Shown: positions 11,411 through 21,999 of the stretch, piece by piece
Layout of the letters: every line of letters begins with the position of its first letter
How positions within the stretch are numbered: position 1 is the first letter of the stretch
Origin: Caenorhabditis remanei
Lineage: Eukaryota; Nematoda; Chromadorea; Rhabditida; Rhabditidae
Assembly (NCBI RefSeq): GCF_010183535.1
Contig: NC_071333.1
Coordinates: 5,826,587-5,890,586 of the forward strand
Direction of reading: 5' to 3'
DNA length: 64,000 nt
The notes under the pieces: generated by a model
The model's database searches: none
Told to the model about the DNA's origin: nothing
Seen by the model: the letters and a program-made list of their open reading frames with translations, nothing else
Made by a program: the position numbers and the translations under genes

Positions 11411-11513
11411 TATTTTAGCTTGCTGTCTGGAACTTCTCCCAAATTTTTTTCCATCAAATCTATTACTTATTCTAGCACAAACTGGGAACCGTTTCCCTAC
11501 ACTACCTACTGCA

Positions 11514-12718
11514 ATGGTCCCCATCTCTCCGCTGAGCAAAGATGTGAGTTTAACAGTAAATGTTTTGATCACTAGAGAAAGGATTTTTCAGGGTCCGTCA
11601 TCCACTCCACTCTCTTCTCCATGGCCTACCTCACGGGTCTCGTCGCCACCAACACCCACTCCATCCTCAATCTCCTCAACGAAAGCCGAAAGAGAGGTCG
11701 CAAAGAAAATGTTGAAAAGCCTCATGGAGATGATCGAGGAAGAAGAGTTCATCTCCCTTCTCTGTGAGCTTGGATTGAATGTGAAGAAGGATGTCGGAGT
11801 CACGCATGTGCCATTGCCACCACCTGTGCCATCGCCACCGCCAGTTCCAGCTGATCAGACCATCCCACCGATGTCGATGACTGCTCCGCCTCCTCCACCA
11901 CCACCACCACCCATTCCAATTGCTATTGTATCCAACTGGAAGCAAAAGGGAAGGAAATCGCAAGACCAAAACAATGTCGAGAAGATGCATTTTATGTCGG
12001 AGTTGGCGATGAAGCTCAAAACTAAGAAGCCTCAACTTTCATCAGCCCCAAGGGTTGTTAACATCGAGATCGGTTCGGTGGAGGAGTCGCCGCAAATTTC
12101 TCTCCAGTCATCTCAATCTGACCAAAAGCAGCTCGAAACCGCTGTGGTCGACGGCTCTCTGTTGGATACTCCTGTGGTTAGCCTTCTCAAACCTGCTCGC
12201 TCAAAGAAAGCTTCAAATTCCTCGCTCTTGGATGCTCGGGACAATTTCGAAGCTCAAAAAACGCCAAGCGCAGGACTTCATAGAAAGGAATCCTCAAAAC
12301 TTGTTCGCTCCATTAGCCGCAAGCCGTCCGTTCGAAGATTAGAAGGGTTCCATTTCGCCAGAAAGAAGTTCGAAACTTCTTCGGCGACGAGCTCTCAGGT
12401 AACCATATCTGAAATAAACAACATTTTAGAACACCTTGATTCAGACTTATCGTCCACGCCGTCAAATTGCAGCCAGCAATTCGACTCCCGACAGTTCGAC
12501 TGCCATCGGTTCGACTGCCGTCAGTTCGGCAAGCGTCAGTTCAACGGCTGCAATTTCTGCTGCGTCGTACCGTCGTATGCAATACGCTGAGGCTAAAACC
12601 TCAGGCCAGCTCCCGCCGCCACCGTTGTCCTCTACTCCATCTTCTGTTTCCAAGGTCGGTTATTTGTTTTTGTTTACCTGCAAAAATTTACATTTTTTAG
12701 ATACTCCATCGCAAATAG
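11514..12718 (+). CDS. Gene A: proline-rich protein, paralogue of gene B
   Basis: The model has four exons: 11514-11543, 11592-12398, 12445-12654 and 12701-12718, giving 354 residues with all junctions in phase and introns of 46-48 nt. The protein has a Ser/Pro-rich N-terminus, then a Leu/Glu helix (KKMLKSLMEMIEEEE and the next dozen residues). Proline runs follow (nine prolines near 11888-11914), then a charged middle and a Ser/Thr/Ala-rich tail. The helix and following text align with gene B (17660-18440), as do the short first exon and the 5' leader (ACAAACTGGGAACC versus ACAAACTTGGGACC). Proline runs suggest binding to SH3, WW or profilin-type partners, but I recognise no named family. 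AATAAA lies at 13005. The first intron is stop-free and in frame, so a retained form would also be readable. Confidence 0.75.
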
Positions 12719-12719
12719 A

Positions 12720-13240
12720 AGACTTCAAACGCACGGACGGTGATCACCTGTTTTACAACTTCAGCAGTTCTACAACTACATTACATCACCGTTCCTTCTT
12801 TATCCCAATGTTTTGTCTCATTTTTCCCCTCCCCCAAAGTCTCTTCCAAATCCCCGTAAAAAATGTATGTAAGCTGAAAAAATATCCCAAATTCTTCAAA
12901 ATTATTCTTCTTCTCACTTCCTTTTTCTCCTTTTTTTTTACTTAAGTTCCCCGTCTATTCACCCCCCGTTTTTAATGATTTTTAAAAAATTCAGTCCTTT
13001 TCTTAATAAATACTTACTTTGGGAATAGATGTTTTCTACTATTATTTCGTATTGCTGGTTTGGAAATGGACTCCAAAACATTTTTCCAGATTGACGTTTC
13101 CAGTATACAGTTTCTCGTGAAATCGTGAAGATTGGAACTAATTGGAGACCTGAACTTTAGACATGTGGATTGATGTGGAATGATTACTCTGTCAACGAAA
13201 CATACGACAGAATATTGCTGAGTTGAATATATAGCAAATG
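12720..13240. other. 3' region of gene A and spacer
   Basis: Contains the likely 3' UTR of gene A with AATAAA at 13005-13010. Nothing else recognised. Confidence 0.4.
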
Positions 13241-13585
13241 GTTTGAAATGGCGTATGAAGACTTCTCAGCGGATATTCGTCAACCAATGCGGAGAGTGAA
13301 GTAGCTGATGACTTGGTTGAGACGTTCGAAGGATATCCAGCAAGCAAGAAGGGAAAAAGGTTGGTGACGGAGAAAACATTTTTTGAAATCAAAATAAGTA
13401 AATTCTGGCTGAATCATAGATTTTATCAGCTGGGAGTTTGTTAGCCAGACGAAGAGGGGAGTGTACTTGGGATTTTTTGATTGGGATGAAGTGGGGAGAC
13501 AGTAGGAGACGGCGATTACGAGACCTGAGCATGATGAGATGTTCCCAATCACTTTTAGAGCCAGATAGAATCTTCAAGTTTGTGT
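13241..13585 (+). pseudogene. Two-exon gene relic with an in-frame TAG
   Basis: An open stretch reads LLSGYSSTNAESEVADDL and ETFEGYPASKKGK. A GTTGGT donor at about 13354 and a TTTTATCAG acceptor at about 13431 join it in phase to SWEFVSQTKRGVYLGFFDWD. In the same frame TAG follows EVGRQ near 13503, after which ETAITRPEHDEMFPITFRAR continues until another stop. Good splice phase with an internal stop suggests a recent pseudogene or a strain-specific stop. Family not recognised. The opposite-strand ORFs here are taken as shadows. Confidence 0.4.
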
Positions 13586-14020
13586 ACAATCAGTTGTTGC
13601 TGTCGCTCTGATCATTGCGGTTGAACCGGGCAGTTTGATGAGTCTTTCTAAGTTTTCTTTTTGAGGCCTTGTAAAGAACTCGGAGTTTTGCACTAAAGAA
13701 AAGGTCAGCCGTATCCCAAACGAAGTGGATTCTGAAAAAAATTGATTGGAGACATAAAATTTGTATGTTTAGGGAATGTTTTGGTTTACAGTGTCATCTT
13801 CTCTTGAAAAGTTATGTTACAACTCCAAAATAACTATTCAATTCACGCCAAATCTTTGTCCACTTACTAAAGTTTCTAGTACCGATATGAAAAAGGGAGA
13901 TAATAGTTGACTTACAGTATTCGACTTTGGTTTTTCAGTTGATCTTGCAGCTGAAGACATTTACCGATAGTACGAAGCAAACTAATAATAAAACCATTTT
14001 TGTGTAGGCGTAGAAATAAG

Positions 14021-14115
14021 AAGAGACAGAATGGAGGTATCACGTTTCAAACGGTCTCGTTTCCTCTTCTTTGAAAATCTCGCAGTAGAGCGCACTTGTA
14101 TCGTCCTGGGAAGTA
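14021..14115. repeat. Copy 1 of a shared block between A and RING1
   Basis: About 95 bp that match 19049-19143 with gaps: both have GTTT-AA/GA-ACGGT, a TTCCTCT run, TCGCAG, TAGAGCGCA-TTG and a GGGAAG end. Each copy lies between the 3' ends of a convergent gene pair, supporting duplication of the whole interval. Confidence 0.55.
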
Positions 14116-14800
14116 TCAATCGGAGCTGAAGAAACGAATTTTGAAGAAGAGAAAGATTTGGAGTTAGTAGAACAATTATTCAATTGTGTAAATAATAGAA
14201 AAAAATTTTTCAGGATTTTCGGTGAAATTGGATTAATTTCAGAATGTGAACAATAGTTTCAGTTGCGATATGTCTTTTGATTGTTGAGAACAGTAATGAC
14301 TGACGGAAGAACTGCGTCAATCAAATTACGCATCCCGTTGTTTTTGCATTTACTATGTTTACTATGTTCGAGACTAAAAGTTTATTTTATGTTTTTAGTA
14401 CATCTAAAATTCAGGTGTTACTTCTTTGATATCGTCTTCTGTATAAAAAAAAACACTTTATCAAAAAAATGAGCTCAAGAGCTGAAGAAACCATTCAATT
14501 GAGTATTATAGTTCGGAATATGCATTCATTGATCATGAACATGGTTGAGGTTGCTGCAAAAATATCATGGAGGGAAACTAAAAAAGAATATAAATTATGA
14601 GAATGAATATAAATTATGAGATATTGTTGGGAATTGGAGTTAAAACCGCAGACAGTATATCTTGACCACTGGACACTTTCCATCAAACTGCCCACCAGAA
14701 GATCGATTCTAGTTTTTTTTCCTATCCCAGAACGATTTCCAGCTGTGCAATTCTCAATCGATACTGAAAACGTTTTGACTTTGAATATGCTTGACTCGGT

Positions 14801-15249
14801 TTATCTTACATAGGAAACCATGACGTTGTGAATTTCAACAATTTCATCTCTCAGATGACAACGACGACAATTTTCGATAGGTTGGTCACCAGTGACAAAG
14901 TAAATCTGAAGTAATGATTTTAAGTCTGGATATTTGTCTGATAATAATTACTTACTTTTCGCAAACAAAGAGAACAAGGAACAATAGGATACATTTGAAC
15001 TTTTCCAGTGAAGATATACAAATCGTAGAAGCATGATTCTGAAATTGAGCTAAAAATTGGATGAAAAAACAGAGTAACTCACGGCAGTATTGATGACCAC
15101 AATTGGCGATTATGGGATGATTACAACGATCTAGGCAGATTGGGCAGTTCTCGTTCTAAAAAACATGAACAATTTTCTTGAGATTTCTTCAAGCACTTCT
15201 CACTCTTGCCATGAGTTCTTTGACGTCTGCCTGCTCACAGCTCAAAATT
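14801..15249 (-). CDS. RING1: small C3HC4-type RING protein (partial model)
   Basis: Minus-strand exons 15249-15204 (46 nt), 15155-15083 (73 nt), 15038-14956 (83 nt) and 14905-14801. The first three lengths equal those of matching exons in RING2. The RING reads CPICLDRCNHPIIANC-G-H, then YC-x2-C (YCQSC) and later CSLC, the full cross-brace ligand set. A second Cys pair (ENCRRC) follows near the C-terminus, as in RING2. RING proteins usually act as E3 ubiquitin ligases by recruiting an E2. The 5' end is unresolved: a probable upstream exon ending at about 15329 contains a Trp/Phe-rich hydrophobic run (CWFFFYGT) similar in place to RING2. It converges on gene A. Confidence 0.72.
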
Positions 15250-15299
15250 CTGAAAATCAGTATTTTTAATAATGTTTCTGATTGCTTCTCAAACTCAAC

Positions 15300-16095
15300 T
15301 TTGGTGTAGTTTTTGCTTCACCTCGTGCCATAAAAAAAGAACCAACAGACAGCTTAGTTGTACAGTAATCCAGATTGATGACAGGAAGTAAATCATTGCT
15401 GATTGCGCCGATTTCGAGACGTGTTATTCCAACCTGGCCGAATGGAGAAGAGAATGGAGAGACCCATTGAGCCGTTTAGAAGGAAACACTTGGAAGAGAT
15501 TTTATTGGCTAGAATTAACATATCGTGGTTTTCAAATACTTATGTGTATAGAAAACTTCAGGAAAACGTAACTTTACAGAGTGGAGTTGGAAGGAGAGCA
15601 GGTTTTATCCATAAATTTTCCAATAGGTGTTCTTGGAACTGACGACTCTTCCACAAATCACTGATTTCTTTGCGATCTTTTTGAGGTGTTTGTCAGCGTA
15701 CCTGAAAGAAAGTACGCTAAGCGGAGAGTACCGTGTAGTTTTGAAATATGAACTAACCGCTCAGCAGCCCGTTGAGTATGTGAGACGCAAATTTTCCTGA
15801 AAATTGTATTTTTTTTTGCAATATGAGAACAATATCTTTTCAGGTACTTTCACTTCAAAACCTATCCATTTCTACAAACTATACTTGAAGTTTTTACTGT
15901 TGTCAAGTTTGAAAACATGTAGAGAATAAAATCCTACGTTCGGCAGTTGCGAAAACTTACTTTTCCGGAACCGAAGTCCATAACAGAAGTTTTGGGTTCT
16001 CGCATACGACAAACATATAAAATGAATTGGAGGATTACATGATTGTCACTAAAGTTCTTTCGCCTCTATCGTGTTTTTTGAAATATATTCTTGAT
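15300..16095. other. Gene-free stretch upstream of RING1
   Basis: Contains a small perfect hairpin (AGCGTAC/GTACGCT near 15700). Short ORFs here have no coding support. Confidence 0.3.
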
Positions 16096-16099
16096 TGGA

Positions 16100-16550
16100 C
16101 TATTTCTTACAAGCGAAGTCTATGGAGAAGCAATTTTCAAACGATCTATAAGTTTGTTTATAGGTACTTTCGATTACAGGGAGTCCTTGTCATCCATCGA
16201 AACCGGCTGAATGTTTCTGCGACCCAAGTTATGAGCACTCAATAGTTTCATGTGTTTAAGCTTTTTCACAAGAAATACCAAATCGGCAAAACGTATACGC
16301 GCAGTTGTTTTCATTTTTCTACCGTACGAACACGGGTGAACCGCTGAAGAACACATATGGAAGCGCTGGCGTATACACGTCCGATTTGGAATTCTATGTG
16401 AAAAAGCTTTCAGAGCTCATAACTCGGCACGCAGAGACATTCAGCCGGTTTCGATGTCTGAAATGGACTCCTCGTAGTTGAAAGTACCAAATTTATAGAT
16501 CGGTCGAAAACCGCGTCTCCAAAGTCTTCTCTATGTTAGTAATATTCTGG
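16100..16550. repeat. Long imperfect inverted repeat
   Basis: The left arm (about 16100-16301) and right arm (about 16371-16550) are reverse complements with scattered mismatches and gaps. Matching blocks include ATCGAAACCGGCTGAATGT, AAGTTATGAGC/GAGTTATGAGC, AAGCTTTTTCACA and CCAAATCGG. About 70 bp separate the arms. This looks like a non-autonomous foldback or an inverted duplication; no target duplication could be identified by eye. Confidence 0.7.
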
Positions 16551-16609
16551 TTTGTCCTGATTGATCTCTTCTTGTTGGCGGCATTCTCTTGTTTTAGGTA
16601 TTCGGTTCA

Positions 16610-17368
16610 AATTTTGTCGGAAATAGCAGAATTATGTTCTAAAAAGAGAAAAAACAAATGAAAAACGGCAACTTCAACATCCTCACCTGTTTTGCAGCTG
16701 GCCGAAATTGTGTGCAAGAAGAACATCATTGGCGAAGCGAATCCGATTTGCTCATTTCGAAAAGAAAATGTTGCTTTCAACACCAACATATTTTGATCAT
16801 TGATGTTTTTATTCTGTTTCATTAGTGTTTCTCAAGATACAGTAATCCCCGAGTCTCGCAGGTCGATTCATCTCGTCCTGTACTTTAGATACGATTGTTT
16901 TATGTATTTTCCGTTGTCAATCTGGAAAAATAATATAATTTTTCATGGAATATTCTAGAATATCTACCGGATGACTCATTTATTGTATTTTCAGATGTTT
17001 ACTAGAATACGAAATCTGCATCTCTGATTCTCTACTCTCTTTGTCTCGGTTGTCATGTTGATCTCAGTCTCTGTTGTCATTGTTTCATTTTTGTTCTCTT
17101 CGTTCTCATTTTTTTGAAAAGTTTCATTTCTTTCACTAATCTGACTCTCTTATGGCCAGTCTGCTCCGTTTTACTTGTTTTTAGATGTGTTTTAGATCTA
17201 ATTCAATTGTTTCTAATGAGTCGAATCACTCAATATTGGCCCACAAAACAGTTCGAAAACACTTACCTTTGAGCTTCCTTTGATTTCAGCAGGTAACTTG
17301 ATTTCAGTTCTCACTGTATTAGTTGAGTCAAGAAATAGTTGTTTCAGTCGATCATGATATTTTACCTG
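16610..17368 (-). CDS. Minus-strand gene fragment, unknown family
   Basis: A clear exon lies at 17368-17268, between an AATTTCAG acceptor and a GTAAGTG donor, reading VKYHDRLKQLFLDSTNTVRT and ending EIKGSSK. An acceptor near 16812 opens a frame in matching phase (NKNINDQNMLVLKATFSF). It ends in a GTGAGG donor, a 48-nt intron and a last exon EHNSAISDKI-stop near 16610. No start exon could be found upstream, because gene B starts divergently at 17660. The piece may be a truncated gene. No family is recognised. Confidence 0.4.
16850..17265. other. Spacer with CT-rich block and duplicated upstream motif
   Basis: 16948-16980 shares GAATATTCTAGAA and GATGACTCATT, in the same order, with 10222-10252, upstream of gene A. 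17020-17160 is rich in CTCT/TCTC runs. It lies inside the long intron of the fragment above. Confidence 0.4.
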
Positions 17369-17659
17369 AAATTCTTAATTGGCTGATAACTGAAAATTTT
17401 GAACACATTTGATGGTGACTCATTTCTACGTTTTGAAAAAAGGAAATTTTTATGTTGTTTTCTCTTTTAACTTTATGGATATTGTCACCGCATAGTAGGG
17501 AGCTGTTTTTCTTAAATTATTGAGCTCAATGTCTTATAAATTAATTATGTATGTACTTTTTCAGTACAAACTTGGGACCAAGCATCACACGGCCCCACTT
17601 TCTCGCATCTACGTAATTTAATCTGTACATTATCATCACTATTATTTTTTCGCACTGCC

Positions 17660-18440
17660 ATGGATTTTATCCCACGAGATCAGCCAAAAGATGCTGTGAG
17701 TTATTTAATTCAAATAAGAACCGCCGATAAACTATTTCAGGATGAGAAACATCACTCAGCGACTTTTTCATCTGTCATGGATGTGCCATCATTGTCTCCC
17801 TCAAAGGAAATGCCGATGTCTCCATTCCAGTTGTCCTTGACACCACTATCTATGTCGATAGGAGAACTGATTGAAACTGAGAAGTATTTGAGAAATATTC
17901 TTGTCAAATATGGAGAGGTCGATCTTATCAACATCCTCAAAAAGTATGGAATTAAAGCTGAGAAAGAAGACATCACGTTCCCTCCATCACTGATTTCAAT
18001 CAGTTCTCGGAGATCATCCAGCATCGAATTGAAAAACGACAACCCGAAAGATTGGAAAACTATGTATAACCAAATGGTCAAACTTCGAGAAGTCAAAGAA
18101 AAATCTATCGGAACGCAAATCGATGTGGAGGGAGCCAAAAAACAATTCGAGAAGTCGTCGAACATTTTCCAGGTAGCTTATTCTCAAAAGAGAGTGAAAT
18201 CGAAATTTTTGAAATCAGAAAGGATTGCGTTTCGCTGGTGTAAAGAAGTTGAACGTTTCTCCGCCGTTGTCTGCACAGCCAGTTTTCATTGGATCCAGTG
18301 TTGAAACGGTAATTTACTACTAAATAGTTCACTAGAATATCTGATGATTTCAGGTCGAATATCAGGTTGAACGTGAGGCTGAGAAAAACGAAACGAAAAA
18401 AAGATTTTGGGCAAGCGTTTTCGGAAAAATCAAAAAGTAG
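17660..18440 (+). CDS. Gene B: paralogue of gene A
   Basis: Exons 17660-17695, 17741-18172, 18279-18308 and 18354-18440 give 194 residues with every junction in phase. A TTTTCAG near 17565 is a likely trans-splice site. The N-terminus (MDFIPRDQPKDA) corresponds to the ten-residue first exon of gene A. A Met/Ser/Pro-rich stretch is followed by a helix that aligns with gene A (ETEKYLRNILVKYGEVDLI, then NILKKYGIKAEKED). Unlike gene A it has no proline runs, and it ends in a basic tail (KRFWASVFGKIKK). AATAAA lies at 18673. Role unknown; probably a fast-evolving nematode family. The 45-nt first intron is also stop-free and in frame. Confidence 0.78.
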
Positions 18441-18444
18441 TGCT

Positions 18445-19048
18445 TCTTGTTTTGCACTAACGCTTTCACTCTTACTGTCACTTTCCTAATTTCTTTTCTG
18501 TTCACTGTCTTACGAAAATTTATCATTTCCTTTTTTGAATTGTGATTTCAATTATCGTTATTCAGCTTATTTGCCCCACAATTATCACACTGTGAGTATA
18601 AATCATGATAGACCATACTTCACCACTTTTTCACAATTTATTCACAATACGCTTTGTTTTTTGAAAAATTTGAATAAAGACTCATCTCTCGTTCTCGACT
18701 CTTCATGCAGATCCCGTACTTGTCTATAACGGTTTCATTTGTCTTTTTTTCTTCAAAATCTGAAGCATTTCATCCAGTGAGCGCTCGTTTAGACACAAGT
18801 GAAATCTGTAAATTGGAGCTTGAATAGATCGTATTAACATAAACTATTTGATTCCACACTTTTTGTATGAATCTCCTAAATTAGTTTAACCAATTCGTTA
18901 GAACTAAATAAAAACCAAATTTCAAAATCCCACCTTTTATATTTCTTCAGCTCCGTTCCATCGAAATCGTTTGAATATATGTTCAGTGCCACTAGTGCTA
19001 TTGCTCGTGCTCTTTTTGCTTATTGATTTAGACGTGCAAAGATGAGGT
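18445..19048. other. 3' region of gene B and spacer
   Basis: Contains the gene B 3' UTR to AATAAA at 18673-18678. Nothing else recognised. Confidence 0.35.
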
Positions 19049-19143
19049 GAAAGGATAGAGGTGGGCATGTTTGAACGGTGCCTTCCTCTCATCTGTCGCA
19101 GAATGCACAATAGAGCGCATTTGCAACACCGTACGGGAAGATG
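19049..19143. repeat. Copy 2 of a shared block between B and RING2
   Basis: Counterpart of 14021-14115, in the same orientation and the same relative place (between the 3' ends of a plus-strand A/B gene and a minus-strand RING gene). Includes GTCGCAGAATGCACAATAG followed by AGCGCATTTGCAAC. Confidence 0.55.
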
Positions 19144-19543
19144 AACTAAATGCTGTAGATAGTTTCATTAGAAACGAAACTGACATAATGTTGAAAACTT
19201 GCCATGCACTATTTATTTGAAAATTTTAAATATTTGAGGTGTTTTCGGAATCGATATATATTAATATCGTCTACTTTTCACAGATTCGAGTAAGTATTAA
19301 CAAGCTCTCAAACTTAGAATATTTGCCATAGAACAGCACGAAACTCTCAAATACGAAGGTTTATTGAAAAAAAAACAGTTTTCTATTTTAAATTTAAACT
19401 TCAAGTTTGATGCTGTTGATCCCCAATGAAATTATTGAAAACTTTGTATTGTTGTGGTGACAGTTGGAAGACGGACCTAAAAAGAAACATTTAGAGGGGG
19501 ATAGATGAATATATTAAACTTACTAGGCTAGGTTTTTGAAGGT

Positions 19544-20281
19544 TCAGAAAATCATTGTTTTGTTTCTTGCAAGTCTTGCAGCTGTGTAGTTGGCCTGAAA
19601 TTCCGAAATAACTATTTGACAATAAAAAAAAACAAACTCACGTGTATGATGCATTCTTTGTATTGTTCGACTGATTGATGACGGAGTCCACAATCCATAC
19701 ATTGACTCGGGTGTTGAACTGTATTGGTACATGGTCCGGAGACAAGGTTTTTGATCTGAATATAAGTATGGTTTACTCTGTTTTGCCTTAGTGGAAATTA
19801 CCTGTTGTCTACAAATACAGCATTTCACCATTGCAGAGCGATTGATACTTTTTGAGTGATCCCACATGTCAACCAAGCAGCGTTCTGAGAAATGAATTGG
19901 GTTTGAAAACGGAAGAATCAAACACTCACTGCAGTACTGGTGTTTACAATCGATCATGATTGGATGCTCACAGGGATCGGCACAAATTGGACATTCGGAG
20001 TTCTGCAAAGATAATTTCTTTGCAGTTCAGACAAGTTCGTTTACATATGGTGTAGCAGTTTGGAGGGCGATGTCGTCCAAGTAAAGCTGGCTGAAAATTC
20101 ATCTCATTCGAACTACTACGAATTCCAATTTTAATTCATATACAAAATTCGACACTTACATTCCTTTCCAAATATTTCCAAGAAATCCGCTGAACCAGAT
20201 GTATGAGATGCTGCAACACACAAACACTAAAGTTACAGCGTGCAAGCCTGCTGACCATTCCCCTGAAGTAGATTCGGGCAT
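19544..20281 (-). CDS. RING2: small RING-finger protein
   Basis: Exons 20281-20256, 20210-20160, 20090-20045, 20002-19930, 19884-19802, 19755-19642 and 19594-19544 give 147 residues, all in phase. The ATG follows TTTTTCAG by two bases, suggesting trans-splicing. Residues about 9-26 form a Trp/Phe-rich hydrophobic run (SYIWFSGFLGNIW), possibly membrane-associated. The RING starts with CPICADPCEHPIMIDC, then H-x2-C-x2-C (HQYCKRC) and CCIC. A second Cys/His cluster follows (CTNTVQHPSQCMDCGLRH). Likely an E3 ubiquitin ligase. RING1 and RING2 share exact lengths for three internal exons. An alternative acceptor at exon 3 (4 nt later) would change the second exon's frame to LVQRISWKYLERN. Confidence 0.78.
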
Positions 20282-20299
20282 CGCTGAAAAATCGATTTG

Positions 20300-21500
20300 A
20301 AGACGCGTGGAATAAAACGGGGTGACTGGAAGGAAAAGAGAAAGAAGAATGAAATGTTTCCCAGAAGGAGAACCCGTATGGAAATTTTATGTGCATAGAC
20401 ATAACTCTGTTAACGGAGACTCAGACAATCAGCTATCATATATGCAATATTTGTATTGTATGTACAATGAAGAATATGAATGTGGATTGCTCTTTTATAT
20501 ATTGGGGTACGCAATCTTACCAAGCAGGTGTTGATAAGATCTTGATTATGAAAATCCAAACTGAAGAAACTGGATTATGACTGATAGTTTGAGTATTTTG
20601 ACTAAGGTTCTAAATTAGAGAAATATTGTCTAGTTTTTGCTTCAAAAATTACCGCAAGAAAATCCTACAAGCATCTTGAGAATTGTGATTTTCCCTATTT
20701 GCCAAAATCCGAAAGCGATCTCAGAAAGGTCAATGATATTATTTGATACTTCGTTCACTAGTTTTTTTAAGATTCAGTTTTCATTTTCGAAATTTTACGA
20801 GTACCACTGTTACGAATGAAATATCAAACTTTCAAAATGGATGATACCTTTGTCGAACGACGTCATTTGCAAATGATGTTGGCTCTCTCCAACCATTCTT
20901 AGCGGTGCCCGAAGCCAGGTTGATAAAACATTTCTTCCTAGATTTTACCGGTTTTCATTTCCAAGCAGTGAGATAAACGAGAAACTTTGGAGTAGACGAA
21001 TCATTTACTTTTTCAGTAGTTTTTCCATCCAAAAAACTTCCAGAAACTCACGTGGTACAAAGGTAAACATGAAATTCGCCCTGCTCTGTCTTCCGCAAAC
21101 GGTCTCCAAATTTTACAATTTTAAATCCTCTAACAACCGTTAGGATACCTATTGATTGCAGTTCAACACAGTATGGTACAGCACAGTATAGTATGGAATG
21201 GGACATTTTCAAATATTTTTTCATTTTTTTTTTCAAATTGAAAATAAGGAAGTTAATGTGAAAAACTAAATGAAAATACTACTCGTTGAAATCGTTCAAT
21301 TCCATTTTCAGGAGAATTTTTTGATTTAACAAAACCGTATTCATTATTATTTTAAAATTATCATAGAATTAAAATGGATACAAGCTCAATCAATTAAAAA
21401 TACATTTTCATTTGCTATACAAGACTCATTCCAAACCAAAATTGTATTCAAATATAGTGATATCGGTTCTGAAAAACATAAATGCAGAGATAAAGTGTTT
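20300..21500. other. Gene-free stretch between RING2 and RING3
   Basis: Short plus-strand ORFs without splice support. Nothing recognised. Confidence 0.3.
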
Positions 21501-21514
21501 GAGATAAACGCACG

Positions 21515-21860
21515 TTAGCTGTTGCGATAAAAACCTCGACAAATCCAGCATTTCTTCTTTTCTTCTTGATAAGCCTCTCCTGTGCATGGTCCAGCTGTCA
21601 CCTTTTCAATCTGGACGAAAAATAAATTGAGATGAGAGCAGTCTTCTAATTCTTACATTTCCCCAACAAAAACTGCATGAGAGAAAAATATATGGGCGCC
21701 TATTGATCATCAGAGTCCAAAGCTTAAGGAAGCCAATACCTGGCGTTTGATGATCATTTCAGTTTCAAATACATATCTATACTTACGACAGTATTCATGG
21801 GGGGCAACCGGTGATGATTGGGTGTTTAGCAGGTTTCAAGCAATTCGGACACACATCATT
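21515..21860 (-). pseudogene. RING3: broken RING-finger paralogue
   Basis: Exons 21860-21787, 21739-21657 and 21610-21515 match RING1/RING2 in place and sequence. The first is 74 nt rather than 73: a run of six C after TG shifts the frame inside the RING, just before HEYC. Read past that, it gives CPNCLKPAKHPIITGC and, in the 83-nt exon, CSFC. The partner of the YC-x2-C pair is missing (YCRIG rather than YCKRC). The last exon (VTAGPCTGEAYQEEKKKCW) aligns with RING2 and ends early. An acidic piece at about 21945-21898 (EADEEAEVEEIM) resembles the preceding RING1 exon but does not join in phase. Probably a pseudogene. Confidence 0.7.
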
Positions 21861-21999
21861 CTGAAAAACTCAATGAGTATGTTATTGATTTGAATACTTT
21901 CTCAAAAATGACATGATTTCCTCCACTTCTGCTTCCTCATCAGCTTCATCGCAAAAATTGCTTATTAACATAGACCTCAATGCACTTACTCGGACATCC

